From NCBI RefSeq assembly GCF_017743975.1, contig NZ_JAGHRC010000002.1, positions 248,001-312,000 of the forward strand: 64,000 nucleotides of DNA. The letters are read 5' to 3'. Source of the DNA: Ruegeria sp. R14_0 (GTDB taxonomy: Bacteria; Pseudomonadota; Alphaproteobacteria; Rhodobacterales; Rhodobacteraceae). Position 1 is the first letter of the stretch, and the number at the start of each line of letters is the position of its first letter. Below, piece by piece: positions 34,642-43,811 of the stretch. The position numbers were made by a program, and so were the translations under genes. The notes beneath the pieces were generated by a model, which was given only the letters and a program-made list of their open reading frames with translations, had not been told where the DNA came from and searched no databases.

Positions 34642-35688
34642 TTACCCTTTATGCTGAAACTCCCACGCCCCATCCGCGCGACGCGTTCGGGTGACAGCTC
34701 CAATGTGGTAAAGATGGTTCAGATGTGCAACCGCTTCGACCAGAGCCAGACCATACTCACCCGGGCCGATCTGACGCTTGAACAGGGGCACAAAACACTC
34801 TGCTGCCGTTTTGGGTGTGTCCAGATAGTCCTGTAACCGCTTCAGCGCACCATGGTGATTGTCGATCAACTGCTTCATCCGAATGGGCAGTCCTTTGAAC
34901 GGCAACTTGTGCCCGCCCAGCGCAAGATGATCGGGCTGCGCGAGCCCCATGAGCCTCTCGCAGGCCTCAAGCCATTCTGCAACCGGATCCGCCAAGGGTT
35001 CGGTGACATAGACCCCCAGATTGGGGCTGATCGAGCTGAGAATCTGGTCGCCAGTGATCACGAGGTTGTCGTCGCGGCTCCAGAAAGTGGCGTGTTCGGG
35101 AGCGTGGCCGTTACCCATATGGACGTCCCAGTCGCGCCCGCCCATACGGATCACGCTGCCCTGCTTGATCCGGGTAAAGCCCAGAGGCATCGGGTAGACC
35201 GTGTCGCAATAGTTGAACGGACGCTCAGCCATCCGCTTGGCCAGAATGTCGGGTGCCATACCCGCGCTGCGGTAGTAATCTAGCGTTTCCTGCGGCCAGC
35301 TTTCCTGAACATCCAACTGCAGCATGCGCGAAAACAGCCATGACGTGCGCGAGGTTACCAGCTCGGCGCCATGTTCCGACTGGAACCAGCCCGCGTTGCC
35401 CACATGGTCGGGGTGATGGTGCGTCACCACCACGCGTTTGATCGGCTTGCCCGCCAACGGGCCCGCCATCAGCGTTTCCCAAATACGCCGGGTTTTGTTC
35501 GACGACATGCCCGTATCGATGACGGTCCAGCCATCGCCATCATCCAGCGCATAGATATTGACGTGGTCCAGCGCCATGGGCAGCGGCAGCCGCATCCACA
35601 GAACGCCTTCGGCAACTTCGATCGCCTCGCCTTCCGCCGGAGGTTCGGGCCAAGGGTATCTGATCGCCAAAGGGGTATCGCCATCCAT
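34642..35688 (-). CDS. Metallo-beta-lactamase-fold hydrolase
   Basis: Cytoplasmic MBL-fold enzyme of 348 residues. The metal motif is TRRIWE...VVTHHHPDHVGN near residue 88 (HHHPDH), a further His is in GNGHAPEH near residue 199, and a final His in LALGGHKLPF near residue 258. Members hydrolyse thioesters or lactones; its one-base overlap (TAATG) with an acyl-CoA dehydrogenase gene makes an acyl-thioester substrate plausible. The C-terminal 80 residues (ALKRLQDYLDTPKTAAECF) form a helical domain typical of this subfamily. Confidence 0.88.
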   Translation of the reverse strand: MDGDTPLAIRYPWPEPPAEGEAIEVAEGVLWMRLPLPMALDHVNIYALDDGDGWTVIDTGMSSNKTRRIWETLMAGPLAGKPIKRVVVTHHHPDHVGNAGWFQSEHGAELVTSRTSWLFSRMLQLDVQESWPQETLDYYRSAGMAPDILAKRMAERPFNYCDTVYPMPLGFTRIKQGSVIRMGGRDWDVHMGNGHAPEHATFWSRDDNLVITGDQILSSISPNLGVYVTEPLADPVAEWLEACERLMGLAQPDHLALGGHKLPFKGLPIRMKQLIDNHHGALKRLQDYLDTPKTAAECFVPLFKRQIGPGEYGLALVEAVAHLNHLYHIGAVTRTRRADGAWEFQHKG

Positions 35689-37391
35689 TACGCCACAAAC
35701 TCCTCGGCACTCAGGGCAAAGACATCATTCGCCCCGGGCTGGGCCTGACCCAGAAAACCTGAAAACTCGGGCAACAGCGCGTTGATATAAAACCGCGCCA
35801 GTTTGAACCGTGGTCCATCAGGCTGCGCCAAGGCAGCTTTCAGATGGTAGTGGGCGCCCAGAACACGCGCAAAGGCCCGCAGATATGGCACAGCTCCGGC
35901 AAAGCGGGCATTCAGGTCCGATTGTGCGACCATCCATTCGGTCGTTTCGCGCAGGCTTTCGGTCGCCTCCCATACGGGACCGGCCAGCTCGGGCATCGTG
36001 GCGCGGGCCTGTTCGGCGTGATCCTCGATCTCGTCCAGCAGGCGCGAGGCCGCATCACCACCATCCATCATCTTGCGCGCAACGAGGTCCATGGCTTGAA
36101 TGCCGTTTGTGCCTTCGTAAATCGCGGTGACGCGGACATCGCGGTAGTATTGTGCTGCACCGGTCTCTTCGATGAAGCCCATGCCCCCGTGCACCTGCAC
36201 ACCGGTTTCAGATACGCGCATGCCCGTCTCGGTTCCAAAAGCTTTGCTGATCGGTGTCAGCAGAGCGGCACGGGCAATCCAGTCAGGGTCGCCGGTGGCG
36301 TTGCCCATGTCGATGGCGGCCGCGTTTGCCAGCATGATTGCGCGCGCGGCGAATGTATCAGCGCGCATGCTCATCAGCATCCGGCGCACATCCGCGTGGT
36401 CAATGATCGTACCCGACGGCGTCTTGCCCTGCTTGCGTTCCAGCGCATAGGCCAGCGCGTGCTGATACGCACCTTCGGCACAGCCAACGCCCTGTCCGCC
36501 GACACCCAGACGCGCGTTGTTCATCATGGTGAACATCGCAGCCATTCCGCCATGTTCCCGACCAATCAACCACCCCTTGGCACCGTCATACTGCATGACA
36601 CAGGTAGGCGAGCCGTGCAGGCCCATCTTGTGTTCGATCGAGACGACTTTCAGATCATTGGCAATACCGGGGTTTCCTGCCTCATCCGGCAGGAACTTCG
36701 GAACCAGGAACAGGGATATCCCTTTGGTTCCCGGAACACTGTCCGGCAAGCGCGCCAGAACCAGATGACAGATATTCTCTGCGAAATCATTGTCGCCCCA
36801 CGAGATATAAATCTTCTGCCCCGTGATCGCGTAGGTGCCATCCCCATTGGGCACGGCTTTGGACGTCAACGCACCAACGTCCGATCCGGCCTGCGGTTCG
36901 GTCAGGTTCATGGTCCCCGACCATTCCCCCGCCATCATCTTGGGCAGATAGAGCGCTTTGATCTCGTCGCTGGCGTGGTGTTCCAGCGCTTCGATTTGGC
37001 CCTGTGTCATCAGGGGGGCAAGCTGCAGCGACAAGCAGGCCGCCGACATCATCTCGTTAACGGCCGTGGTCAGGGTCATCGGCAGACCCATGCCGCCATA
37101 TTCGGGATCACCGCTCATCCCGATCCAACCGCCATCGGCGATTGCCTTCCAACCATCTGCGAATCCGGGCGAGGTCCGCATCACGCCGTTTTCCAGCCGC
37201 GCGGGCTCAAGATCGCCGGGGCGTTGCAGCGGGGCCATGACCTCTTCACAGAGTTTGCCGGCTTCGGTCAGGATTGCACCAACCACATCTTCGCTGGCGG
37301 ACGAAAACTTCTCGGTTGCCGCGATTTCGTCAAAGCCGACAGCGTGCCGGAACAGGAATTCATAATCAGAGATTGGCGCGCGATATGGCAT
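35688..37391 (-). CDS. Acyl-CoA dehydrogenase, DmdC-like long form
   Basis: FAD enzyme of 567 residues, longer than ordinary acyl-CoA dehydrogenases (about 380) and starting MPYRAPISDYEFLFRHAVGF, as in the DmdC group that includes 3-methylmercaptopropionyl-CoA dehydrogenase of DMSP catabolism. Visible are MNLTEPQAGSDVGALTSKA near residue 165, the flavin-contact YISWGDNDFAENI, and VHGGMGFIEETGAAQYYRD near residue 430. Whether the substrate is a sulfur-containing acyl-CoA or a fatty acyl-CoA is not decided. The start at 37389-37391 was chosen by family similarity. Electrons would go to ETF and the ETF-QO encoded at 21-22.7 kb. Confidence 0.9.
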   Translation of the reverse strand: MPYRAPISDYEFLFRHAVGFDEIAATEKFSSASEDVVGAILTEAGKLCEEVMAPLQRPGDLEPARLENGVMRTSPGFADGWKAIADGGWIGMSGDPEYGGMGLPMTLTTAVNEMMSAACLSLQLAPLMTQGQIEALEHHASDEIKALYLPKMMAGEWSGTMNLTEPQAGSDVGALTSKAVPNGDGTYAITGQKIYISWGDNDFAENICHLVLARLPDSVPGTKGISLFLVPKFLPDEAGNPGIANDLKVVSIEHKMGLHGSPTCVMQYDGAKGWLIGREHGGMAAMFTMMNNARLGVGGQGVGCAEGAYQHALAYALERKQGKTPSGTIIDHADVRRMLMSMRADTFAARAIMLANAAAIDMGNATGDPDWIARAALLTPISKAFGTETGMRVSETGVQVHGGMGFIEETGAAQYYRDVRVTAIYEGTNGIQAMDLVARKMMDGGDAASRLLDEIEDHAEQARATMPELAGPVWEATESLRETTEWMVAQSDLNARFAGAVPYLRAFARVLGAHYHLKAALAQPDGPRFKLARFYINALLPEFSGFLGQAQPGANDVFALSAEEFVA

Positions 37392-37526
37392 ATCTTCCCT
37401 CGGGGCTGTCTGATTGCGTTTTGCGACGGGCTTGGAATTTCTGAAGCCCACCTTTATGCATCTGGGTTCAACCGATTACGTATCGGGCCACATGCTATAC
37501 GCAATCAGAACGCGGCGTCACCACCC

Positions 37527-38471
37527 ATGATCCCCAACGGCACAATGAATTTATCCGCAGATCCGGCCGGAATCGCGCAGGCCGCAGACCTTTTGCGGCA
37601 GGGGTTGCTGGTGGCCATCCCGACCGAGACAGTTTATGGCTTGGGCGGCGATGCCCGCAATGGCGAGGCCGTCGCCAGCATCTATGCCGCCAAGGGGCGG
37701 CCCAGCTTCAACCCTCTGATCGCGCATGTGGCTTCGGTCGAAGCCGCGCAGCGTTTTGTGGCGTGGTCCGATCAGGCACAGGCCTTGGCCGACGCATTCT
37801 GGCCCGGCCCGCTGACTCTGGTTCTGCCGCTGCGCCCCGGTCACGGCATTTCCTCGCTGGTCACCGCCGGGTTGGAAACCCTTGCCGTCCGTGTCCCTGC
37901 GCACCCCGCCGCGCGTGCCGTTCTAACCGCGTTCGATGGGCCGGTCGCTGCGCCTTCGGCCAATCCGTCGGGGCAAATCAGCCCCACGACGGCTGCTCAT
38001 GTACTGGCTGGCCTGAACGGACGCATCGCTGCGGTGTTGGACGATGGGCCCTGCGGCGTCGGCTTGGAAAGCACGATTGTGGGCCTTGCGGGTGAGCCCG
38101 CCCTGTTGCGCCCCGGTGGTGTCGCACTGGAACAAATCGAAGCTGTTCTGCACACGCAACTGCATCACCATCAACCCGGCGACGCGCTGAATGCGCCGGG
38201 GCAACTGCAATCCCACTACGCGCCAGATGCGCCCGTTCGCCTGAACGCCAGCAGCGCTCAGGGTGACGAAGTTTTATTGGGTTTTGGACCGGTGGACTGC
38301 GACCTGAACCTGTCAGCTGCCGGTGATTTGACTGAGGCAGCCGCGACCTTGTTCGCTGCGCTGCACAAGCTGAACGAAACCGGCAGGCCCATTGCCGTCA
38401 CGCCGATTCCGCAGCACGGTTTGGGTGCAGCGATCAATGACCGCCTGCGTCGGGCCGCTGCCCCACGCTAG
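37527..38471 (+). CDS. L-threonylcarbamoyladenylate synthase (Sua5/YrdC/YwlC family)
   Basis: Makes threonylcarbamoyl-AMP from threonine, bicarbonate and ATP for the t6A37 modification of tRNAs. The YrdC domain covers about residues 12-205: PTETVYGLGGDARN near residue 29, AKGRPSFNPLI (KxRP.. binding motif), WPGPLTLVL and PSANPSGQISPT. The C-terminal 100 residues form the Sua5 extension (GQLQSHYAPDAPVRL). 314 residues, the size of Sua5. The start at 37527 or the ATG six codons later are both possible. A much longer open frame upstream, antisense to the acyl-CoA dehydrogenase, is an artefact. Confidence 0.94.
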   Translation: MIPNGTMNLSADPAGIAQAADLLRQGLLVAIPTETVYGLGGDARNGEAVASIYAAKGRPSFNPLIAHVASVEAAQRFVAWSDQAQALADAFWPGPLTLVLPLRPGHGISSLVTAGLETLAVRVPAHPAARAVLTAFDGPVAAPSANPSGQISPTTAAHVLAGLNGRIAAVLDDGPCGVGLESTIVGLAGEPALLRPGGVALEQIEAVLHTQLHHHQPGDALNAPGQLQSHYAPDAPVRLNASSAQGDEVLLGFGPVDCDLNLSAAGDLTEAAATLFAALHKLNETGRPIAVTPIPQHGLGAAINDRLRRAAAPR

Positions 38472-39026
38472 TCACGCACGCCCAGAATCGGCCGACAGGA
38501 TCAGTGGGTCAACGCCCAAGGTTGCCAGCGCGGCCTCCCATTTTTCGTCATCGGGCACATCGAACACCAATTTCGAGGACGCCTCGGTCGTCAACCAGCC
38601 GTTCATGCCGATCTCATCCTCAAGCTGCCCCGGCCCCCAGCCGGAATAGCCCAAGACCAGAGTTGAGTTCAAAGGCCCGCGTCCCGAAGCCAGGTCTTCG
38701 AGAATATCCAGCGTCGCGGTCATGCTGAAATCTTCGTCGATCTGCATCGAGTGCAGGTTGGCCTCATAGTCTGAGCTGTGCAGGACAAATCCGCGCGACA
38801 TCTCGACCGGGCCGCCAAAATGGACCAGACGCTCACCCACAACAGGGATGCGGCACGGGATATTGAGCTGGCCCAACAAGGTCTTCAGCCGCAGATCCGA
38901 CGGTTTGTTGATGATCAGGCCCATCGCGCCTTCTTCGCCATGGCTGCACAGGTACACCACCGAATGATCAAAGCGCGGATCACCCATGCCGGGCATCGCA
39001 ATCAACAGTTTTCCGGTAAGATCCAT
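38472..39026 (-). CDS. YqgE/AlgH family protein
   Basis: Protein of 184 residues starting MDLTGKLLIAMPGMGDPRFD, with HSVVYLCSHGEEGAMGLIIN near residue 21, VHFGGPVEMSRGFVLHS and GYSGWGPGQLEDEI near residue 135, all hallmarks of the YqgE/AlgH (DUF179) family. Function is unclear; some members are called transcriptional regulators on thin evidence. The start was chosen by the family N-terminus; a 91-codon extension in the same frame is not credible. The stop abuts that of the convergent Sua5 gene (TAG-TCA). Confidence 0.92.
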   Translation of the reverse strand: MDLTGKLLIAMPGMGDPRFDHSVVYLCSHGEEGAMGLIINKPSDLRLKTLLGQLNIPCRIPVVGERLVHFGGPVEMSRGFVLHSSDYEANLHSMQIDEDFSMTATLDILEDLASGRGPLNSTLVLGYSGWGPGQLEDEIGMNGWLTTEASSKLVFDVPDDEKWEAALATLGVDPLILSADSGRA

Positions 39027-39171
39027 AGGCCGACATCTCTTGGTAGGTCTGTGGCAACAATGACCCTTGGTCACCCGGAATAGCAAGGGATCAGCGCATA
39101 TTTCCGCAGATTTCATCCCGGTGACCGGAACGTGACTTGGAATCCCGGCGCTGACCGCGCATTTATAGGAC

Positions 39172-39978
39172 ATGAACATGAAGATCACGGTCCCTGCGAT
39201 GGCTCTGACCATCGGTTTGTCCCTGCCCGCAACAGCGCAGGTCAATGGACCTGTGGCCGAGCTGGATATTCTGGACGGCGGGCGCACCGCACAAGGCACT
39301 TACCTGGGCGCCGTGCGCGTGACGCTGCAGGACGGGTGGAAGACCTATTGGCGCGCACCGGGTGACGCGGGCATTCCACCAGAATTCGACTGGAACCAAT
39401 CCAACAATGTGGGCGACGTGTCGATTACCTGGCCCGCCCCGGATGTATTCGACCAGAACGGGCTGCAATCGATCGGATATGAAAACCAACTGGTTTTGCC
39501 GGTCGAGATCACGCCGAAGAACCCTTCCAAGCCCATAAAGCTGAAGGGAACAATGGATCTGGGCGTCTGCAAGGATGTCTGCATCCCTGAACAACTGGAA
39601 TTCAATCACACGCTGGATACCGAGGCGGGGCGCAACCCTGCGATCGCGGCAGCGCTTGCTCAGAGGCCATTCTCGGCGCAAGAGGCGAGTGTGTCTCAGG
39701 CCAGCTGTCGCCTGTCGCCTACATCTGACGGAATGCAGATCGAAGCGCGGGTTACCATGCCTTCGGCCGGCGGGCGCGAGGTCGCGGTGATCGAACCGGG
39801 AAACCCTGCCCTTTGGGCCTCGCAAACTCAGACCACGCGGGCGGGCGATACGCTTGTCGCGACGTCCGAGGTGATCAACGCGGCGGGCGGGCCATTTGCG
39901 CTGGACCGCTCCGAGATTCGGATCACCGTTCTGGGGGCCAATCACGCCGTGGACATCAAAGGGTGCAGCGCAGGCTAA
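39172..39978 (+). CDS. Stand-alone DsbD N-terminal (alpha) domain protein, exported
   Basis: Periplasmic protein of 268 residues with signal peptide KITVPAMALTIGLSLPATAQ. The body matches the first domain of DsbD: TYLGAVRVTLQDGWKTYWRA near residue 47, PAPDVFDQNGLQSIGYENQL near residue 87, and the redox pair in LGVCKDVCIPEQ near residue 128. The membrane (beta) and thioredoxin (gamma) domains are missing and not encoded next to it. It may receive electrons from a separate CcdA-like protein and pass them to periplasmic clients, or bind copper or other ligands. The ATG has AGGA upstream. A NUDIX gene follows after 13 bases. Confidence 0.85.
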   Translation: MNMKITVPAMALTIGLSLPATAQVNGPVAELDILDGGRTAQGTYLGAVRVTLQDGWKTYWRAPGDAGIPPEFDWNQSNNVGDVSITWPAPDVFDQNGLQSIGYENQLVLPVEITPKNPSKPIKLKGTMDLGVCKDVCIPEQLEFNHTLDTEAGRNPAIAAALAQRPFSAQEASVSQASCRLSPTSDGMQIEARVTMPSAGGREVAVIEPGNPALWASQTQTTRAGDTLVATSEVINAAGGPFALDRSEIRITVLGANHAVDIKGCSAG

Positions 39979-39991
39979 GCCCCATGAGATC

Positions 39992-40411
39992 ATGACCCAA
40001 TCCCCGAAAATCGGCGCTTTGGCGGTTGTCCTGCATCAGGATCACGTATTGCTTGTGCAACGCAGCAAGCAACCGGACGCAGGTTTGTGGGGGTTCCCCG
40101 GTGGTCACGTGGAATGGGGTGAAACCGTCCTTGAGGCCGCACAGCGGGAATTGCGCGAGGAAACTGCGGTCATCGCCGAGCCGCTGCACTATCTGGACAA
40201 CCTCGACCTGTTGCGCCGGAATGAAAGTGGCGAAACTCTGGTGCATTACCTGCTGGTTGGAGTGGCTTGCCAGTACCAATCCGGAACGCCGGTCGCAGGC
40301 GATGATGCGCTGGATGCACGTTGGTTCCCGTTGGATCAGATCCGCCAAGGCGATCTGCCGATGAGCAACCGTGTTATCGACTTGCTGGAAACCGCCCTTT
40401 CCCGCGCCTAG
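39992..40411 (+). CDS. NUDIX hydrolase
   Basis: Pyrophosphohydrolase of 139 residues acting on a nucleoside diphosphate linked to another group. The NUDIX box is complete: GGHVEWGETVLEAAQRELRE followed by ETAV, near residues 36-59 (G-x5-E-x7-R-E-x2-E-E pattern). The preceding LLVQRSKQPDAGLWGFPGGH resembles MutT/ADP-ribose-type enzymes. Substrate unknown. The ATG at 39992 follows the DsbD-like gene; the last bases (CTAG) are shared with the stop of the convergent RND gene. Confidence 0.92.
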   Translation: MTQSPKIGALAVVLHQDHVLLVQRSKQPDAGLWGFPGGHVEWGETVLEAAQRELREETAVIAEPLHYLDNLDLLRRNESGETLVHYLLVGVACQYQSGTPVAGDDALDARWFPLDQIRQGDLPMSNRVIDLLETALSRA

Positions 40412-43400
40412 GTCGTCGCCCCTTTCAGCCGAGAATACACCAGACCCGAAACCGTGACGCTAAGTACCAGTATAACGGCAGCGCCAGCAAGGAATGCACC
40501 CAGCCCCATCTGCAAAATGGCGATACCATCTTCGGCGGCATAAAGCCCGGACACCGCCCCTATAGGCGCGCCATAGACCGCAGGCCAGACCATTGTCAGC
40601 CCAAACCAGATCAGCATCGCCAGACCTGTACAGGCCAACGCCCCCTGCACCACGCGGTCCGGCGCGCGGGCGGCCCGGCGCATCGCTGTCATTGGGCGGG
40701 ACAGATCGTTCAGAATGGCCAACAGCGCCGGAACCAGAAGCAACACCAGCAACATGCCAAAGCCAAGGCCGTACACCAGCGTTATGACGGTGGGTTTGAG
40801 GAATTGCGCTTGTTGTGAGCCTTCGTAAAGCAATGGGGTCAGACCCAGAACCGTGGTCAGCGTGGTCAGCATCACGGGGCGCAACCGGTCTGCCGTGCCC
40901 TCGATGATCGACGGCACCAGTCCGCGCTCTTGTTGGTATTCGTCGATTGTTGTCACCAAAACAATCGAGTCGTTGATAATGATCCCCGTCATCCCCAGCA
41001 GGCCGACAACCGTGAACATACTGAGCGGCACATCCCACAGGTAGTGTCCCCAGATCGCGCCCACCAAGCCGAACGGAATAATTGCCATCACAACCAGCGG
41101 CCGCGACCAGCTGGCGAAAACCCAGGCCAGCACAAGATAGATACCGGTCAGGCAAAGAATCAGGCCTGTTCGCGCCTCGGACAAGAACTCGTCCTCTTGT
41201 TCGCTCAATCCAGCCATGCGCCATTCGACCTGCCGTTCCGAGGCGATCTTGGGCAGGATTTCTTCGCCCATGGCGCGCGCGATCTCTGCCGCCTGCGCCG
41301 GGTCGTCTTCCGAGATATCACCATTCACCGCGATCACCCGAAGACCGTTTTCGCGCCGGACGGTCGAGAAACCGGATTTCCGCTCGACCGAGACAATATC
41401 GGCCAACGGCACGTAGACACCGTCCGGCGTGCGCATCAGTGTGCGCTCCAGGAAGTCGGCTGTCAGCTCGCCCTCGGGCAGCTCGACCCTGATCTCGGCG
41501 CTACGCGGACCATCTGGGAATGTCGCCGCCTCGATCCCGTTCAGCCGGTCGCGCAATACCCGGCCCAGCGTTTCAATGCGGAAGCCCAGCGCCTCGCCCT
41601 GCGCTGTCAGGTCGAGGATGTATTCTTCCTTGTCATAGGCCAGATTGTCTTCCAGAGCCGACACCTCGGGGTATTTGGACAATTCGGTCTGCAAATCTTC
41701 GGACGCAGCCTTGAGCGTGTTCACATCCGCGCCATAGAACTGAACATCGATGGCATCGCCGCCCGGACCGGACCGCCAGCCGCGGAAACTGAGCAGCTCG
41801 ACCTTGGGATGACGCGGGACGAAATCCTGCAACTCTCCCACGAATTCGAAACTGGAATAGGGGCGCAGGTCGGCATCGATCAGCTCGATCGAAATTCCGC
41901 CCAGAAGATCATTGTCCTTACCATCCGCAGCGGACAGCCCAAAGCCTGCGCTGCCGCCAACTTCGGCCAGCACATAATCGATCGGGTTACGGCCGTGCCG
42001 CTCTTCGTAGATTTTGCCCAGTTCGTCAGCGGCGCGCTGCAGCTCGTGCATCATGGCCAATGTGTCGTCCCGGGTGGCTCCTTCGACCATGATGAAGTTG
42101 CCTGTGACCGAACCACGTTCCGGTGCGTTGAAGAACCGCCAGTTCACGTCGCCCCGGATGAACAAGGCCAATTGGCTGGCCAGGATCACCACCATCAGCG
42201 CCACGACCACGTAGCGTCCCCAGACGACCCAGGCAATCAGCGGGCGGAACAGATGATCGCGCACCCAACGGAATCCGCGATTGACCACGCGGTTGGGCAT
42301 ATCATACCAGTGTTCCTTGGCCGAATGCGCGATGGCATGGGCCATGTGGTTGGGCAGGATCAGAAATACCTCGATCAGCGAGGCGATCAGAACCGCGATT
42401 ACGGTGAAGGGGATGTCGCGGATCAATTCCCCGAACCTGCCCCCGATTGCGGTCAGACCGAAAAAGGCAATCACTGTTGTCAGGGTTGCGGCAAAGACCG
42501 GCATCGCCATGCGCCGCGCGGCGCGCTCGGCGGCCACCACCGGTGCCTCGCCCAGACGACGCGCGCGGAAATCGGCATGTTCACCCACAACGATGGCATC
42601 ATCAACGACGATGCCAAGCGTGATGATCAGCCCGAACAGCGAAACCATATTGATCGACAGCCCGCCGATATACATGAAAGCAATTGCCGCAGACATTGCG
42701 ACCGGAATCCCGGCGGCAACCCAAAAGGCGATGCGCGCGTTCAGGAACAAGAACAGCAGGCAAACCACAAGGCCCAATCCCACCAAACCATTATCGACCA
42801 GAATATCCAGACGGTCGGTGATGGCTTGGGCACGGGTGCGGATCAGCTCGACCGTGACACCTTCGGGCAGGCTGGCCTGCATTTCACGCACGACGTCTTC
42901 GACAGTGTGTTGGATCTCGATCGCATCGCCGAGGTTCGAACGGTCGATCCTGATCGACATAGCCGGGTTTTCGCCGACAAAGTAGCTGCGATCGCGATTG
43001 ACCCCTTCGACCCGAATCTGCGCCAGATCACCCACAAGCAGCTTGGACCCATCGGCAAAGTTACGCAGGGCGATGCCTTCGATTTCTTCAGGCGTGCGTT
43101 TCTCGGTTCCCGTGCGAATACGGGCATTCGCGCCGGTCACATCCCCAGCAGGATTTGCATTCACCTCGGCGGCAACGGCTGACGCCACTTCGGACAGCGT
43201 TATGTCGTTGGCAATCAACTGAGCAGTTGAAATTTCCACCACTATGCGAGGCGCGGCAAGGCCCCGGATTGTCGTGCGCGTGACGCCGACAGCGAAGAGA
43301 CGGTTGATCAGTTCGTCCGTGAATTTGGCCAATTGATCAGGGTCGACCGGACCGGTAACGACCACATCGGTCACCCGATCCCGCCATGCCCCGCGACGGA

Positions 43401-43806
43401 TTGTCGGCTCTTCCGAGTCGTCTGGCAGGTTTGTGACACTGTCGACCGCCGTGCGCACTTCTTCGACAGCCCGCGACATGTCCCAATTGGGTTCAAACTC
43501 CAACCGGATACTAGCGCGACCTTCGCGAGAGGTCGCCTCGGTACTGGCAACCCCCTCAACGGCCAGCAAGGCGGGTTCAAGGACCTGAACGATGCCGTTG
43601 TCGACATCTTCGGGACCGGCCCCGTCCCATTCCACATTAACGTCGACACGTTCGAGGATGACATCGGGAAAGAACTGAGCCCGCATGTTCGGGATCGCCG
43701 CAGCACCCAGAACCAACATCACGAGAAGCAGCAGATTTGCGACCGTGCGGTGACGCGTGAAATAGCTGAGGATGCCGCCCGCTGCGCCGGGGATTTCGCG
43801 CATCAT
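40408..43806 (-). CDS. RND efflux transporter permease
   Basis: Inner-membrane pump of 1132 residues, about 80 longer than AcrB. Hydrophobic segments flank two large periplasmic regions as expected. The proton-relay motif in TM4 is present (GIVVDDAIVVGEHADF near residue 402), as is the matching TM10 region (GMTGIIINDSIVLVTTI). It exports drugs, lipids or metabolites across the envelope together with the adaptor encoded five bases upstream. No outer-membrane channel or dedicated regulator is next to it, so it must use a channel encoded elsewhere. Substrate cannot be inferred. Confidence 0.93.
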   Translation of the reverse strand: MMREIPGAAGGILSYFTRHRTVANLLLLVMLVLGAAAIPNMRAQFFPDVILERVDVNVEWDGAGPEDVDNGIVQVLEPALLAVEGVASTEATSREGRASIRLEFEPNWDMSRAVEEVRTAVDSVTNLPDDSEEPTIRRGAWRDRVTDVVVTGPVDPDQLAKFTDELINRLFAVGVTRTTIRGLAAPRIVVEISTAQLIANDITLSEVASAVAAEVNANPAGDVTGANARIRTGTEKRTPEEIEGIALRNFADGSKLLVGDLAQIRVEGVNRDRSYFVGENPAMSIRIDRSNLGDAIEIQHTVEDVVREMQASLPEGVTVELIRTRAQAITDRLDILVDNGLVGLGLVVCLLFLFLNARIAFWVAAGIPVAMSAAIAFMYIGGLSINMVSLFGLIITLGIVVDDAIVVGEHADFRARRLGEAPVVAAERAARRMAMPVFAATLTTVIAFFGLTAIGGRFGELIRDIPFTVIAVLIASLIEVFLILPNHMAHAIAHSAKEHWYDMPNRVVNRGFRWVRDHLFRPLIAWVVWGRYVVVALMVVILASQLALFIRGDVNWRFFNAPERGSVTGNFIMVEGATRDDTLAMMHELQRAADELGKIYEERHGRNPIDYVLAEVGGSAGFGLSAADGKDNDLLGGISIELIDADLRPYSSFEFVGELQDFVPRHPKVELLSFRGWRSGPGGDAIDVQFYGADVNTLKAASEDLQTELSKYPEVSALEDNLAYDKEEYILDLTAQGEALGFRIETLGRVLRDRLNGIEAATFPDGPRSAEIRVELPEGELTADFLERTLMRTPDGVYVPLADIVSVERKSGFSTVRRENGLRVIAVNGDISEDDPAQAAEIARAMGEEILPKIASERQVEWRMAGLSEQEDEFLSEARTGLILCLTGIYLVLAWVFASWSRPLVVMAIIPFGLVGAIWGHYLWDVPLSMFTVVGLLGMTGIIINDSIVLVTTIDEYQQERGLVPSIIEGTADRLRPVMLTTLTTVLGLTPLLYEGSQQAQFLKPTVITLVYGLGFGMLLVLLLVPALLAILNDLSRPMTAMRRAARAPDRVVQGALACTGLAMLIWFGLTMVWPAVYGAPIGAVSGLYAAEDGIAILQMGLGAFLAGAAVILVLSVTVSGLVYSRLKGATT

Positions 43807-43811
43807 AACGC

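Noticed and set aside
35844..37526. Long plus-strand open frame leading into the Sua5-type gene (875 codons in total)
   Set aside because: It is antisense to a well-supported acyl-CoA dehydrogenase and has no recognisable protein features. The Sua5 family starts at 37527. High-GC third positions create such open antisense frames.
40930..43182. 750-codon plus-strand frame
   Set aside because: Antisense to the RND permease, with a biased composition rich in His, Gln and Arg and no domain. It is a shadow of the real gene.
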